A stretch of 64,000 nt of DNA from Roseomonas sp. AR75 (GCF_005222815.1 NZ_STGB01000004.1:682001-746000); one strand, 5' to 3'. Shown: positions 7,743-16,423, numbered from the stretch's first letter. The notes: a model not told the origin generated them from the letters alone. Program-made: numbers and translations.

Positions 7743-9357
7743 TCGCGGATGCGCCGGTCGCCGCCGCGATCTCCAGGCAGCGCGCGGCGGCACGCGGCAG
7801 CAGCCTCACCCGATAGAAAGTTGCGAGGTGCTGGTGGGCGGGCGAAGCGGCGGCGGCGCGCGCCAGCATCCAGCCGCCGAGCGTCCAGCCGCAGGCTTCC
7901 AGATAGGCGACGGCGAGCGACTGCGCCGCATCCGGGTCGCGCGCCAGCACTGCGAGCATCGCCTCCGTCGCCGTGCCGAGTTGCGCCGCGGCCTCCGCCA
8001 GGCCGGGCGTCGCGGCAACCTCGGCCAGCAGAGCCCGCATCGCCGCGCCCTGGTCCTTGCCCAGCTTGCGCACCAGCAGGTCGATCGCCTGGATGCCGTT
8101 GGTGCCTTCGTAGATCGGCGCGATGCGGGCGTCGCGCAGCACCTGCGCCGCGCCGGTATCCTCGACGAAGCCCATGCCGCCATGCACCTGGATGCCGAGC
8201 GAGGCGACATCCACGCCGCGGTCGCTGCACCAGGCCTTCACGATCGGGATCAGCAGGGCCAGCCGGGTCGCTGCCGCCTCGTCCTGCAGCAGGTGGTGGC
8301 GATCCAGCGCCGCCGCGGCTTCCAGCGCCAGCAGCCGGCCGGCGAGCGTGATCGCGCGCATCTCGGTGAGCATGCGCGCGACATCCGGATGCTCCGCGAT
8401 GGCACGGCCGCCCTGGACACGCTGGTCGGCGTAGGATTCGGCAAGCTGCAGGGCGCGCGCGCCCTGGCCGACGCCCTGCACGCCCACGGCCAGCCGCGCG
8501 GCGTTCATCATCGCGAACATCGCGTTCAGGCCGCGGCCGGGCTCGCCGATCATCTCCGCCTCCGCGCCCTCGAACAGCATGACGCAGGTGGGCGAGGCGT
8601 GGATGCCCATCTTCTTCTCGATGCCGCCGCAGCGCAGCGCGTTGCGCGTGCCGTCCTCCAGCACGCGCTGCGCGGCAAAGAGGGAGATGCCGCGCGACCC
8701 CGCCGGCGCGTCGGGCAGGCGCGCCAGGATCAGGTGGAGGATGTTGTCGGTGGTCTCGTGCTCGCCCCAGGTGATGTAGATCTTCTGGCCATGGATCGCG
8801 TAGCGCCCGTTGCCGAGCGGTTCGGCGCGGGTGCGGATGGCGCCTAGGTCCGATCCGGCCTGGGGCTCGGTCAGGTTCATCGTGCCGGGCCACTCGCCGG
8901 TGATCAGCTTCGGCAGCCAGCGCGCCTGCTGGTCCTCGGTGCCGAAGAGCTGCAGCAGGTCGATCGCGCCGGCGGTCAGGATCGGCCCAAGGAAGAAGGC
9001 CATGTCGGCGGCGGAGGCGAGCTCCGTCACAGCGGTCCAGATGGAATGCGGCAGGCCCTGGCCGCCCTGCGCCTCGGGCGCGGCGACGCCCTGCCAGCCG
9101 CTCTCGATCCAGGCCTTCATCGTGGCGTGGTACTGGGCGGGCACGGTGACCTTGCCATTGGCGTAATGCGCGCCTTCGCGGTCCGCGGATTGCCAGCCCG
9201 GGGCGAGCACCTCCGTGCAGAAGCGGTCGGCCTCGCCGATCAGCGCGGCGATGTCCTCGGCGCCGAGCGGGGCGCCGGCGGCAGTGGTCAGGCCGGGCAG
9301 GTCCACCACCTTGGTCAGGCCCAGGATGAGGTCGTCGGCGGCGGTCGGTCGCGTCAT
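7732..9357 (-). CDS. Acyl-CoA dehydrogenase (DmdC-like subfamily)
   Basis: 541 residues. The central segment MNLTEPQAGSDLG and GQKIYITWG are the substrate/FAD motifs of acyl-CoA dehydrogenases, and LGIQVHGGMGFVEDTGAAQ with APIYEGTNGIQAIDL is the C-terminal FAD/catalytic-base region. The long C-terminal extension after that (about 120 residues) places it with the large subfamily that includes 3-methylmercaptopropionyl-CoA dehydrogenases and many uncharacterised paralogues, so the true acyl substrate is open. The start codon shares an ATGA overlap with the preceding FAD oxidoreductase, so the two are co-translated. A longer upstream frame to 9813 is an artefact overlapping that gene. Confidence 0.88.
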   Translation of the reverse strand: MTRPTAADDLILGLTKVVDLPGLTTAAGAPLGAEDIAALIGEADRFCTEVLAPGWQSADREGAHYANGKVTVPAQYHATMKAWIESGWQGVAAPEAQGGQGLPHSIWTAVTELASAADMAFFLGPILTAGAIDLLQLFGTEDQQARWLPKLITGEWPGTMNLTEPQAGSDLGAIRTRAEPLGNGRYAIHGQKIYITWGEHETTDNILHLILARLPDAPAGSRGISLFAAQRVLEDGTRNALRCGGIEKKMGIHASPTCVMLFEGAEAEMIGEPGRGLNAMFAMMNAARLAVGVQGVGQGARALQLAESYADQRVQGGRAIAEHPDVARMLTEMRAITLAGRLLALEAAAALDRHHLLQDEAAATRLALLIPIVKAWCSDRGVDVASLGIQVHGGMGFVEDTGAAQVLRDARIAPIYEGTNGIQAIDLLVRKLGKDQGAAMRALLAEVAATPGLAEAAAQLGTATEAMLAVLARDPDAAQSLAVAYLEACGWTLGGWMLARAAAASPAHQHLATFYRVRLLPRAAARCLEIAAATGASAIAA

Positions 9358-10502
9358 GGCCTGTGTCCCTGCAACTCGTCCAGAAGTCCCGGCGTCGGTG
9401 GCGCGGTGCCGGCCGCCCAGGCGGCGAGCGGGCCGTGCAGCGCGGGATCGCGCGCGGCGCGCGCCAGCGCAAGCCCCAGCACCGGGCCGAACTTGAAGCC
9501 GTGGCCGGAGAAGCCGGACATGACGAAGCCGCGCGCGCCGACGCGCTCCAGCACGAAGCGCTCCTCGGGCTCCACGTCGTACCAGCAGGCGGCGGCGCCC
9601 AGCAGGCGGTAGCGGTCCAGGTCGCGGATGCGGTGGCGCGCCAGACCGAGGATCTCCTCCGCCTCGGTCGGCGTGGCGTCGCGCGGGCCGTCCGGGTCGG
9701 CGGTGGGCGCGAAGCGGTGGTCGCCGATCTTCAGCGGGGTGCCGGCGACGGGCGGCACGGCGTAGAAGCCGCCATCCGCGGCAAGGTCGAGCAGCATCGG
9801 CGCCCTGGCCCATGCCTCGGCGATCTCGGGCGGCGGGGCAAGGCGCAGGATGATCTGGCGCGTCGGCCGCACCCGCGCGGCGAGGCCCGGCACCAGGCCC
9901 GGAGTCCAGGGACCGCCGGCGAGCACGAGAAGGTCGCCCTCCCGCCGCGAACCGTCCGACAGCGTCAGGCTTGCGCGGTCGGCATCGAAGCCGGTGGCCT
10001 GGGCGCGCTCGATCGGGACGCCGCGCGCCGCGAGCAGCCGGGCCAGCATCGCCACGATCCGGCGGGCCAGCAGCACGCCGCCCCGATCCAGCCGAAAGGC
10101 CGCGGCGATGCCCTCGGGCCGCAGGAACGGATAGGCCGCGGCGACGGCGGCGGCGTCGAGCGTTTGCGTCGCACGGCCATCGGCCGCCAGCGCGTCCCGG
10201 CTTTCCGCCAGCCAGCCGCCGTCATGCTGGGAGAGGGCGAGCACGCCGGTCTCGACATACAGGCGCTCGCCGGCCTCGGCGAACAGCAGGTCCCAGGCGG
10301 CATAGGCCGGGTCCACCATCCGCATGTAGCCTTCATGCGCGCCATAGGCGTGGCGGATCAGGCGGTGGTCATCCACCGAGGAGCCCCGCGGGTTGGGCAC
10401 CGCATCCTGCTCGACGACGCGCACGGCGATGCCGGCGCGCGACAGCGCCCAGGCAGCCGACAGGCCCATGATCCCTGCGCCGAGGACGACTGCCGTTTCC
10501 AT
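9354..10502 (-). CDS. FAD-dependent oxidoreductase, DAO/sarcosine-oxidase-like
   Basis: 382 residues, the length of monomeric sarcosine oxidase and N-methyltryptophan oxidase. The N-terminal VVLGAGIMGLSAAWAL is the FAD loop. The C-terminal GFSGHGFKFGPVLG matches the site where covalent flavin and substrate contacts sit in the family, although the usual Cys (KMCMYT-type block) is not present; the equivalent stretch reads AAACWYDVEPEE. It probably oxidises a secondary or N-methyl amine with release of peroxide. It is translationally coupled (ATGA) to the acyl-CoA dehydrogenase, but I see no established pathway joining the two. Confidence 0.8.
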   Translation of the reverse strand: METAVVLGAGIMGLSAAWALSRAGIAVRVVEQDAVPNPRGSSVDDHRLIRHAYGAHEGYMRMVDPAYAAWDLLFAEAGERLYVETGVLALSQHDGGWLAESRDALAADGRATQTLDAAAVAAAYPFLRPEGIAAAFRLDRGGVLLARRIVAMLARLLAARGVPIERAQATGFDADRASLTLSDGSRREGDLLVLAGGPWTPGLVPGLAARVRPTRQIILRLAPPPEIAEAWARAPMLLDLAADGGFYAVPPVAGTPLKIGDHRFAPTADPDGPRDATPTEAEEILGLARHRIRDLDRYRLLGAAACWYDVEPEERFVLERVGARGFVMSGFSGHGFKFGPVLGLALARAARDPALHGPLAAWAAGTAPPTPGLLDELQGHRP

Positions 10503-10545
10503 GCCGCCAGTGTCGCAAGGCGGCGCGGGCTTGGGGAGGGGGGCG

Positions 10546-10570
10546 CCGGCCGGGTCGGCGCCCCGGCCGG
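10546..10570. terminator. GC-rich hairpin after the histone-like gene
   Basis: CCGGCCGGG pairs with CCCGGCCGG (9 bp, 7-base loop) directly downstream of the H1-like stop codon at 10579. There is no U-run, so it may be a structured mRNA end rather than a classical terminator. Confidence 0.35.
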
Positions 10571-10578
10571 GCTACCGT

Positions 10579-11400
10579 TCAGTGCATCCGGCTGCGGCCG
10601 CTGCCGCCGCGGGCGGTGCTGCCCCGGCCGCCCTTCGCCGTGGTACCGGTGCGACGCGACGCGGCCGGCTTGGCGGCGGCGCGCTTCGCCGTGCCTGCCG
10701 AGCCTGTGCCGGTCTTGCCGGTCTTGGCCGCAGAGCGCGCCGTCGTCTTGCCCGTGCCGCGCGTGCTGGTGGACTTTGCGGCGCTGCGCGGCTTCGCCGT
10801 GCGTGTCGTCCCACCGCGCGAGGGCTTCGCGGCAGTGCTGCGCTTGGAGGTCGCGGCGGTGCCGCGCTTGGAGGTCGCGGCGGTGCCGCGCTTGGGTGTC
10901 CCGGCGGTGCCGCGCTTCGTCGCAGCGCCGCGCTTCGCGGCGGCGGCGCTACCGCGCTTCGCGGTCGTCGTCTTGCCGCGCGCGACGGACGCCTTGCCGC
11001 GCGCGCCGGACGCCTTGCCGCGCGCGCCGGTCGCGGCGCTCCGGCCGCGCGTGCCCGTAGCCGCCTTGCCGGTCGCCGCCTTCGCGGTGCGGCCCTTCGC
11101 GGCGGTCCCGCGGCTTGCCGGCTTGCGCGTGCCGGTGGCGCGCTTCGCGCCGCCGCTTTCGGCGGATCGCGCGCGCGGCCCGGCCGCGGTGCGGCCCGTC
11201 TTCGCCTTCGCGTCACGGGCCGTGCTGCTGCGCGCTTTCGGCCCGGTCTTGCGCGCGGAGGTGCCGGCGACGAGCTTGCCCTGTCCGCGCGCGGCGCTGC
11301 GCCTTGCGGGAGCGCGACGCTTCGGCTTCTCCTGCTCGGGCCGCTCCGTCGTCGGGTCATCCTCCTCCGGCGCGCGGGTCTGCTCGATGTCGTCGCTCAT
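10579..11400 (-). CDS. Histone H1-like, Lys/Arg/Ala/Thr-rich basic protein
   Basis: 273 residues. A short acidic head (MSDDIEQTRAPEEDDPTTE) is followed by about 240 residues made almost only of A, T, K, R, G and S. Near-repeats include GARGKAS/VARGKTT around 130-145 and RGTAATSKRGTAATSKRST around 180-200. There is no hydrophobic core, so it should be disordered and bind nucleic acid, like bacterial H1-like (AlgP/HctB-type) proteins. AGGAG lies nine bases before the ATG. The plus strand of the same DNA also has a long Pro/Ala/Val frame (10616-11407), but it has no family likeness. Function in nucleoid packing is inferred from composition only. Confidence 0.7.
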   Translation of the reverse strand: MSDDIEQTRAPEEDDPTTERPEQEKPKRRAPARRSAARGQGKLVAGTSARKTGPKARSSTARDAKAKTGRTAAGPRARSAESGGAKRATGTRKPASRGTAAKGRTAKAATGKAATGTRGRSAATGARGKASGARGKASVARGKTTTAKRGSAAAAKRGAATKRGTAGTPKRGTAATSKRGTAATSKRSTAAKPSRGGTTRTAKPRSAAKSTSTRGTGKTTARSAAKTGKTGTGSAGTAKRAAAKPAASRRTGTTAKGGRGSTARGGSGRSRMH

Positions 11401-11534
11401 GCCGTGATGCTCCTGTCGCGTCCCCTGCAGGGCTGCGCGGGCCAGTCGTGACCGCCGCGCCCGCGCGCGACGCGATGCGCGCGGTTGCAGGGGCGAACGT
11501 CACGTCGCGGCGATTGTTCCCGTCGGGGATGCGC

Positions 11535-12377
11535 TCAGCGCCAATGAATCCTCAGTGAGCCGTCGAGAGTCGCGCCGGGCTGCAGCACGTGCATCGCGCC
11601 ATGCCCGGCGGCGGCGTCGTCGTTCGCCGCATTCGGCGCGTGGCTCACCGGCTCCAGCGCGACGGCATCGGCGCCGCGCGGCACGAAGACATGCAGGTTC
11701 TTCGCCCAGGCTCCCTCGGCCTGCAGCAGCAGCCCGCTTCCATCCGGCCAGTCGAGGTGCAGCGTACCGTCCCAGCCGGCGAAATGCCCGTCGAGTCCCT
11801 CGAGCCAGTCCAGCGTGGCGTCGAGGCCTTGCGAGGCATGCGGATCCACGGCGAGGCCGCGTGCATTGCGGCCGAACGCGGTGCGCGCGACGAAGCGCAG
11901 GCGCGTGCCCGGGTGCCGCGCGAAATAGGGATGCCAGCCGAAGCCCATCGGCACCGGCGCCGCGCCATGGTTCGTCAAGGCGAAGGACATCGCCAGGTGA
12001 TCGGGATGCAGCCGCAGCGTCATCCGCGCGCTTCCCTTGAAGGGTGCGCGGTCGAAGCTGCAGTCGAGCACCGCGGCATCCGCGCTCGCTTCCCGCACCG
12101 TCCAGGGCATGTCGCGGAGGAAGCCGTGGATCGCGGTGTTCTCCTCCGGCCGGTTGATGGGCATGCGGTGTTCGACGCCGCTTGCCGTGAAGCGCCCGGC
12201 ATCCAGCCGGTTGGTCCAGGGCGCCATGAGGAAGGCGGCAAACCAGCCGCGGCCGGGCTCCGCGCCCTCCGGCAGGGGGGCGACCAGCGCGCGCCCCGCA
12301 TGATCGAGGCGCGCGAGCGCGGCGCCCTGCTCTGGCAGGATCAGCGCGGCGGCGTCACCCGCTTCAAGCCGGATCAT
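11535..12377 (-). CDS. Aldose 1-epimerase family protein
   Basis: 280 residues with the galactose-mutarotase fold pattern: FLMAPWTNRL (the substrate-binding Arg), HGFLRDMPW with the first His, MGFGWHPYF with the second His, and DPHASQG. These enzymes interconvert alpha and beta anomers of sugars; related YeaD-type proteins act on hexose-6-phosphates. It sits downstream of the uronate-dehydrogenase-like gene and TRAP operon on the same strand, which fits anomer supply for a lactone-forming dehydrogenase. Start 12377 is preferred because AAGGA lies eight bases upstream; ATG 12386 is the alternative. The longer frame to 12482 reads through a repeat and is rejected. Confidence 0.8.
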   Translation of the reverse strand: MIRLEAGDAAALILPEQGAALARLDHAGRALVAPLPEGAEPGRGWFAAFLMAPWTNRLDAGRFTASGVEHRMPINRPEENTAIHGFLRDMPWTVREASADAAVLDCSFDRAPFKGSARMTLRLHPDHLAMSFALTNHGAAPVPMGFGWHPYFARHPGTRLRFVARTAFGRNARGLAVDPHASQGLDATLDWLEGLDGHFAGWDGTLHLDWPDGSGLLLQAEGAWAKNLHVFVPRGADAVALEPVSHAPNAANDDAAAGHGAMHVLQPGATLDGSLRIHWR

Positions 12378-12390
12378 CGGAGACATCCTT

Positions 12391-12514
12391 GGGCGGCCCG
12401 CTGTGGCGGGCCGAGGCCGCGAAGCGGCCCGCGCACAGACCAGCCGCGCCACGTGATGCGACAGCGGCCTGCGCGAAGGCAAGCCAGCGGAGCTGCCGCC
12501 CGCCGTCTGAGGGC
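12391..12514 (+). repeat. Multi-hairpin intergenic repeat, copy 1
   Basis: It holds GGCCCGC pairing with GCGGGCC (4-base loop), then GAGG, then GGCCGC-gaa-GCGGCC. It ends with CGCCGTCTGAGGGC directly against the stop codon of the udh-like gene. It is related to the elements at 19538, 20441, 23721 and 40893. Confidence 0.6.
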
Positions 12515-13354
12515 TTAGTCAAGATCGAAGACGTTGCGCGGCGAGAAGCCGCCTTTCCGGGAATACTCGATCGGCGTGTAGAAGCCGCCCTGGTAGCGCT
12601 CCTCGACCGGGTTGCCGGAGACCTTGCCCTCGATCTCCGCACGGTAGTCCTCGGCGCTGTCCTGCGGCTGCCAGCCGATGCGGTCGCGATGGTCCTTGCC
12701 CCAGAAGGTCTTCGGGTTGTTGGAGGCACCCCAGATCACGCAGTGGCCCACGCGCTCCGCCTCGATGCAGCGGATCATCATGCGCGCGAGGTCCGGGTAG
12801 GACAGCCAGGTGGACAGCGCCCGGGCGTTCATCGGCTTCGGCTGGCAGGAGCCGATGCGGACATTGACGTTCTCGACGCCGTGCTTGTCCCAGTAGAGCC
12901 GTCCCATCATCTCCCCGTACACCTTCGACAGGCCGTAGTAGCCGTCGGGCCGGAACTGGCAGTCGAAGTCCAGCTTCGCCTCGTTGCCCGTCGGGCGCTC
13001 GTGGAAGCCGATGGTGTGGTTGGAACTGGCGAAGACCACGCGCGCGCCCTCGCGCCGCGCGGCTTCGTAGATGTGATAGAGGCCGCGGATGTTCGGCTCG
13101 ATGATCGTCTCGAAGGGCTGCTCGGTGGCGTTGCCGCCGAAATGCAGGATGGTGCCGCAGCCTTCCGCCTGGCGGACGATGGCCAGCGCCTCGTTCAGGT
13201 CGGCGCGGACGAAGCGCGCGCCGGGCGGCAGCGGGTCGGGGAAGGGGTTTATGTCGGTCATCCGCAGCACGTAGCCGGCCGCGCCGAGCTCCCTTGCCAG
13301 CATGCGGCCGAGCGCGCCGGAGGCGCCGGTCAGGAATACGGGCTTCTTGGTCAT
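12515..13354 (-). CDS. udh: Uronate-dehydrogenase-like NAD(P)-dependent SDR
   Basis: 279 residues, extended short-chain dehydrogenase. VFLTGASGALGRML is the NAD loop, VFASSNHTIGFHE carries the catalytic Ser, YYGLSK is the YxxxK pair, and VRIGSCQPKPMNARALSTW plus VIWGASNN follow closely the pattern of bacterial uronate dehydrogenases (hexuronate to aldarolactone with NAD). It begins 17 bp after the TRAP large-subunit stop, so it is in the transporter operon; the match of a C4-dicarboxylate/sugar-acid type transporter with this enzyme supports uronate or aldose oxidation. It has about 15 more C-terminal residues than the Agrobacterium type. Substrate is not proven. Confidence 0.8.
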   Translation of the reverse strand: MTKKPVFLTGASGALGRMLARELGAAGYVLRMTDINPFPDPLPPGARFVRADLNEALAIVRQAEGCGTILHFGGNATEQPFETIIEPNIRGLYHIYEAARREGARVVFASSNHTIGFHERPTGNEAKLDFDCQFRPDGYYGLSKVYGEMMGRLYWDKHGVENVNVRIGSCQPKPMNARALSTWLSYPDLARMMIRCIEAERVGHCVIWGASNNPKTFWGKDHRDRIGWQPQDSAEDYRAEIEGKVSGNPVEERYQGGFYTPIEYSRKGGFSPRNVFDLD

Positions 13355-13371
13355 GGCGGGATTCCTCAGGA

Positions 13372-14670
13372 TCAGCCTTCGTAGCCGAGCAGCAGGCGAG
13401 GCAGGGTCAGGGAGATCTCGGGCAGGTAGGTGGTCAGCATCAGCGCCACCAGGATGGCGCCCCAGAAGGGCCAGATGGTGCGCATCACATGCTCCATCGG
13501 GATGCGACCGATGGCGCAGCCGACGAACAGCACGGCGCCCACCGGGGGCGTCGTCAAACCGAGCCCGAGGTTCATCATCATGATCATGCCGAACTGCACG
13601 GGGTCCACGCCGATGGCGGTGACCACCGGCAGGAAGATCGGCGTGGTGATCAGGATCAGCGCGGCCATGTCCATCACCGCGCCGAGCAGCAGCAGGCAGA
13701 CATTGATCAGCAGCAGGATGACGACCGGGTTGTCGCTGATGGCGAGCATGCCCTCCGTCAGGATCTCCGGAAGCCGGTAGAGCGCGAGCAGGTAGGCGAA
13801 GGCGGTGGCGGTGCCCACCAGCAGGAACACCACCGCGCTGGTGCGCACGCTGGCGGCGACCGCGATCTTGAAATCCGCCCAGGACAGGGCGCGGTAGACG
13901 AGGATGGTGACCATCAGCGCCCAGATCGTGCCGAAGGCAGCGCTCTCCGTCACCGTGAAGATGCCGGAGAGCACGCCGCCCAGGATGATGATGGCGGTGA
14001 ACAGGCCGGGCAGCGCATCCAGGAAGGTCCAGGCCAGGTGGCGGAAGCCCTGCCAGCCATCCGCCGGATAGCCCCGGCGTACCGCCATCACATAGGCGGC
14101 CACGCCGAGGAACAGGCACATCAGGATCCCCGGCACGATGCCCGCGATGAACAGCGCGCTGACGGAGATGCCGCCGCCCGCCGCCAGGGAATAGAGGATC
14201 ATGTTGTGGCTCGGCGGGATCAGGATGCCGGCGATGGAGGAGGTGACGGTCAGGCTGACCGCGTAGTCCACGCCGTAGCCCTTGGCCTTCATAGCGGGGA
14301 TCAGGATGGTGCCCGTGGCCGAGGTGTCCGCCACCGCGGAGCCGGAGATGCCGCCGAACAGCATGGAGGTGGAGACGTCCACCATGCCGAGCCCGCCGCG
14401 CATCCAGCCGACGCAGGCGGATGCCAGAGCCACCAGCCGCTTCGCGATGCCGCCATGCAGCATCAACTCGCCCGCGAAGATGAAGAAGGGGATCGCCAGC
14501 AAGGAGAAGATGCTCATGCCGCTGGCCATCTGCTGGAAGGCTACCGCGGGGTTCAGCCCTTCCCACAGGAAGCCCGCCACCGCCGCGATGCCGAGCGTGA
14601 AGGCCACCGGGACGCCGGCGACGACGCCGACGACGAAGGCCGCGATGATCAGTACCAGGCCGATTTCCAC
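13372..14670 (-). CDS. dctM: TRAP transporter large permease subunit DctM
   Basis: 432 residues, almost wholly hydrophobic with about 12 membrane spans. Typical DctM signatures are visible: AIPFFIFAGELM near the N-terminus, GGISGSAVADTSATG, IPPSHNMILY, and in the C-terminal half MNLGLGLTTPPVGAVLF. It forms the Na+-driven channel part of a tripartite ATP-independent periplasmic transporter with the DctQ subunit (6 bp upstream) and the binding protein DctP. The udh-like gene follows 17 bp downstream. Confidence 0.95.
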   Translation of the reverse strand: MEIGLVLIIAAFVVGVVAGVPVAFTLGIAAVAGFLWEGLNPAVAFQQMASGMSIFSLLAIPFFIFAGELMLHGGIAKRLVALASACVGWMRGGLGMVDVSTSMLFGGISGSAVADTSATGTILIPAMKAKGYGVDYAVSLTVTSSIAGILIPPSHNMILYSLAAGGGISVSALFIAGIVPGILMCLFLGVAAYVMAVRRGYPADGWQGFRHLAWTFLDALPGLFTAIIILGGVLSGIFTVTESAAFGTIWALMVTILVYRALSWADFKIAVAASVRTSAVVFLLVGTATAFAYLLALYRLPEILTEGMLAISDNPVVILLLINVCLLLLGAVMDMAALILITTPIFLPVVTAIGVDPVQFGMIMMMNLGLGLTTPPVGAVLFVGCAIGRIPMEHVMRTIWPFWGAILVALMLTTYLPEISLTLPRLLLGYEG

Positions 14671-14676
14671 GCCGCG

Positions 14677-15192
14677 CTACTCCAGGAAGGCGGCCTTGAT
14701 GCCGCGCTGTTCAGGGCCTTCCTTGCGGAGGATGTCGAGCAGCACCTGCTCGATGGCGAACAGCGTGATCAGTCCGCCGCAGACCATCAGCGGTACGTAG
14801 GTCCAGCCCTGGCTGATGCCGAGCAGCGGGATGCGGAAGGTCCACACCATGTCCACCAGCTCGCGCGAGTAGACCATCATCGCCAGGCCGAACAGCCCGA
14901 CCAGCGTGTCGCAGCCCACCGCGATCCAGCGCTGCACCTGCAGCGGCAGCGCTTCCCGGAAGCCGAGGACGGAGAGGTGGAAGCGCTCCCGCACGCCGAC
15001 GGCGGCGACCGGCAGCGCGATGCAGAGGATGGACAGCGTCGCCGCGCGCTCCACCCAGGTGGGGGTGTCGTTCAGCACGTAGCGGCCGAAGACCAGCCAT
15101 CCCATCATGGCGACCAGCCCCACCAGCGCACTGCCGGCGACGATGATCACGAGCCGGCAGAAGATGTCGAGCACGCGGGAGAAGATGGCCAT
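14677..15192 (-). CDS. dctQ: TRAP transporter small permease subunit DctQ
   Basis: 171 residues with four predicted membrane spans (about 12-34, 50-68, 88-108, 130-152), the usual size for DctQ. WVERAATLSILCIA matches the conserved E/W-containing segment of the family. The start at MAIFSRVLD is preferred; the longer frame to 15282 would translate the palindromic repeat between dctP and dctQ. It belongs to the dctPQM-udh operon. Confidence 0.9.
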   Translation of the reverse strand: MAIFSRVLDIFCRLVIIVAGSALVGLVAMMGWLVFGRYVLNDTPTWVERAATLSILCIALPVAAVGVRERFHLSVLGFREALPLQVQRWIAVGCDTLVGLFGLAMMVYSRELVDMVWTFRIPLLGISQGWTYVPLMVCGGLITLFAIEQVLLDILRKEGPEQRGIKAAFLE

Positions 15193-15209
15193 CCAGGGAT
15201 CCCTTCCCC

Positions 15210-15341
15210 GCTCGTCCGCTCCCTCCCCCGCGCTTGCGGGGGAGGGCCGGGGTGGGGGCACAAGGTGCGAAGTGCTCGGCAAGGTGCTGCCCGCAGCCCT
15301 GACCCTCCGCCCGCATATGCGGGGGAGGGAAGCGGACGAGC
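15210..15341. repeat. Palindromic repeat between dctP and dctQ
   Basis: A long inverted repeat: the left arm 15210-15231 (GCTCGTCCGC then TCCCTCCCCCGC) pairs with 15319-15341. Inside it a second palindrome, CCCTCCCCCGC with GCGGGGGAGGG at 15220-15245, is followed by CCGGGGTGGGGGC. The same motif recurs at 45207 and 57149, so it is a dispersed REP-like family. Being inside an operon, it may modulate dctP versus dctQM levels. Confidence 0.65.
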
Positions 15342-15361
15342 AGGGAGGTAGAAGGCGCGGC

Positions 15362-16348
15362 CTATGGCAGCGCGCGGATGCTCTGCACCAGCCCGGAGAG
15401 CCGCGGGTTGCTGCCCGTGTATTTCTGGTAGACCGGCTCCATGAGCTGCGCCCAGGGGCTGCGGTCGGTGATCTCGATCACCGTCACCCCGGCCTGCTCG
15501 ACCCGGCGGCGGGAGGTCTGCTCGCGCTCCGCCCAGAGCTGGCGCTGCAGCGTGGCGGATTCACGCGCGGCATCGCGCAGGATGGCCTGGTCCTGCGGGC
15601 TCAGCCGGCGCCAGCGCTGCACGCCGACGGCCAGCACTTCCGGCACGTTGGAGTGCTCGGTGGTGGTGTAGAAGCGCGCGACCTCGAAGTGGCGGGTGCT
15701 CTCGTAGCTCGGCCAGTTGTTCTCCGCGCCGTCGATCACGCCGGACTGGAGCGAGGTGAACACCTCGCCAAAGGGCAGCGGCGTCGGGTTGGCGCCCATC
15801 GCGCGCATCAGGTCGATCCAGAGGTCGGAGGTCTGCACGCGGATCTTCATGCCACGCACATCGGCCGGCGTGCGCACCGGGCGGACGGTGTAGAGGCTGC
15901 GCGCGCCCGCGTCGTACCAGGCCAGCGCGATGATGCCGATCGCCTCGAGGTCCTTCGCGATCTCCTGCCCGGCCACGCCGTCGATCGCCGCCTGCATGTG
16001 CGCCACGTTGCGGAACAGGAAGGGCAGGGTCACCACCTGGGTGGAGGGTGCCAGGTTGTTGAAGGGCGACAGGTTGAAGTTGGCGAAGTCGATCGAGCCC
16101 AGCCGCATCTGCTGGATCGCCTCGTCCTGCTGGCCGAGCTGGGCGGAGTGGTAGGTGCGCATGCGGATGCGGTTGTTGGTGCGCTGCTGCACCAGTTCGC
16201 CGAAGCGGTCCATGCCGCGGCCATTGGGGTAGTCGGCGGCGTGGATGTTCCAGCCGCGCCATTCCTGCGCCTGGCCGGGCGTCGCAGCCCAGGGAATGAG
16301 GGCGGCCGCGGCGATGGCCGCAGCCTTGAGCACGCGCGTGAGCTTCAT
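15362..16348 (-). CDS. dctP: TRAP transporter substrate-binding protein DctP
   Basis: 328 residues. A signal peptide (MKLTRVLKAAAIAAAALIPWA, cleaved near AQA-QE, residue 28) is followed by a DctP-family fold: RMRTYHSAQLGQQDEA, FLFRNVAHMQ, GMKIRVQTSDLW with the Arg that binds the ligand carboxylate, and GVIDGAENNWPSYE. It captures an organic or sugar acid in the periplasm and delivers it to DctQM. The ligand is unknown; the neighbouring udh-like and epimerase genes suggest uronates or related acids. GGAGAG lies five bases before the ATG. First gene of the operon. Confidence 0.93.
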   Translation of the reverse strand: MKLTRVLKAAAIAAAALIPWAATPGQAQEWRGWNIHAADYPNGRGMDRFGELVQQRTNNRIRMRTYHSAQLGQQDEAIQQMRLGSIDFANFNLSPFNNLAPSTQVVTLPFLFRNVAHMQAAIDGVAGQEIAKDLEAIGIIALAWYDAGARSLYTVRPVRTPADVRGMKIRVQTSDLWIDLMRAMGANPTPLPFGEVFTSLQSGVIDGAENNWPSYESTRHFEVARFYTTTEHSNVPEVLAVGVQRWRRLSPQDQAILRDAARESATLQRQLWAEREQTSRRRVEQAGVTVIEITDRSPWAQLMEPVYQKYTGSNPRLSGLVQSIRALP

Positions 16349-16392
16349 GGACGCTCTCCCTGTGGGGCGGCGAACCGCCTGGTTACCGGCGC

Positions 16393-16423
16393 ATCATAGG
16401 TGCCACCCCGCGGCGTCTGTCAA
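16393..16423 (-). promoter_or_regulatory. Sigma-70-like promoter of the dctPQM operon
   Basis: On the minus strand TTGACA (16423-16418) and TATGAT (16398-16393) are separated by 19 bp, about 45 bp upstream of dctP. Both boxes are near consensus, though the spacer is long. Confidence 0.5.

Noticed and set aside
5599..8847. Very long plus-strand open frame (1082 codons), and similar ones at 13294-15351 and 28906-31143 (minus)
   Set aside because: They run opposite to well-recognised genes (crtN/crtP, dctM, murJ). Composition is His/Arg/Gln/Ala-rich with no family motif, as expected for antisense frames in very GC-rich DNA.
10616..11407. Plus-strand Pro/Ala/Val/Arg frame opposite the H1-like gene
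   Set aside because: It has no ribosome-binding site and no domain. The minus-strand frame has a good AGGAG site, an acidic head and known-type H1 composition.
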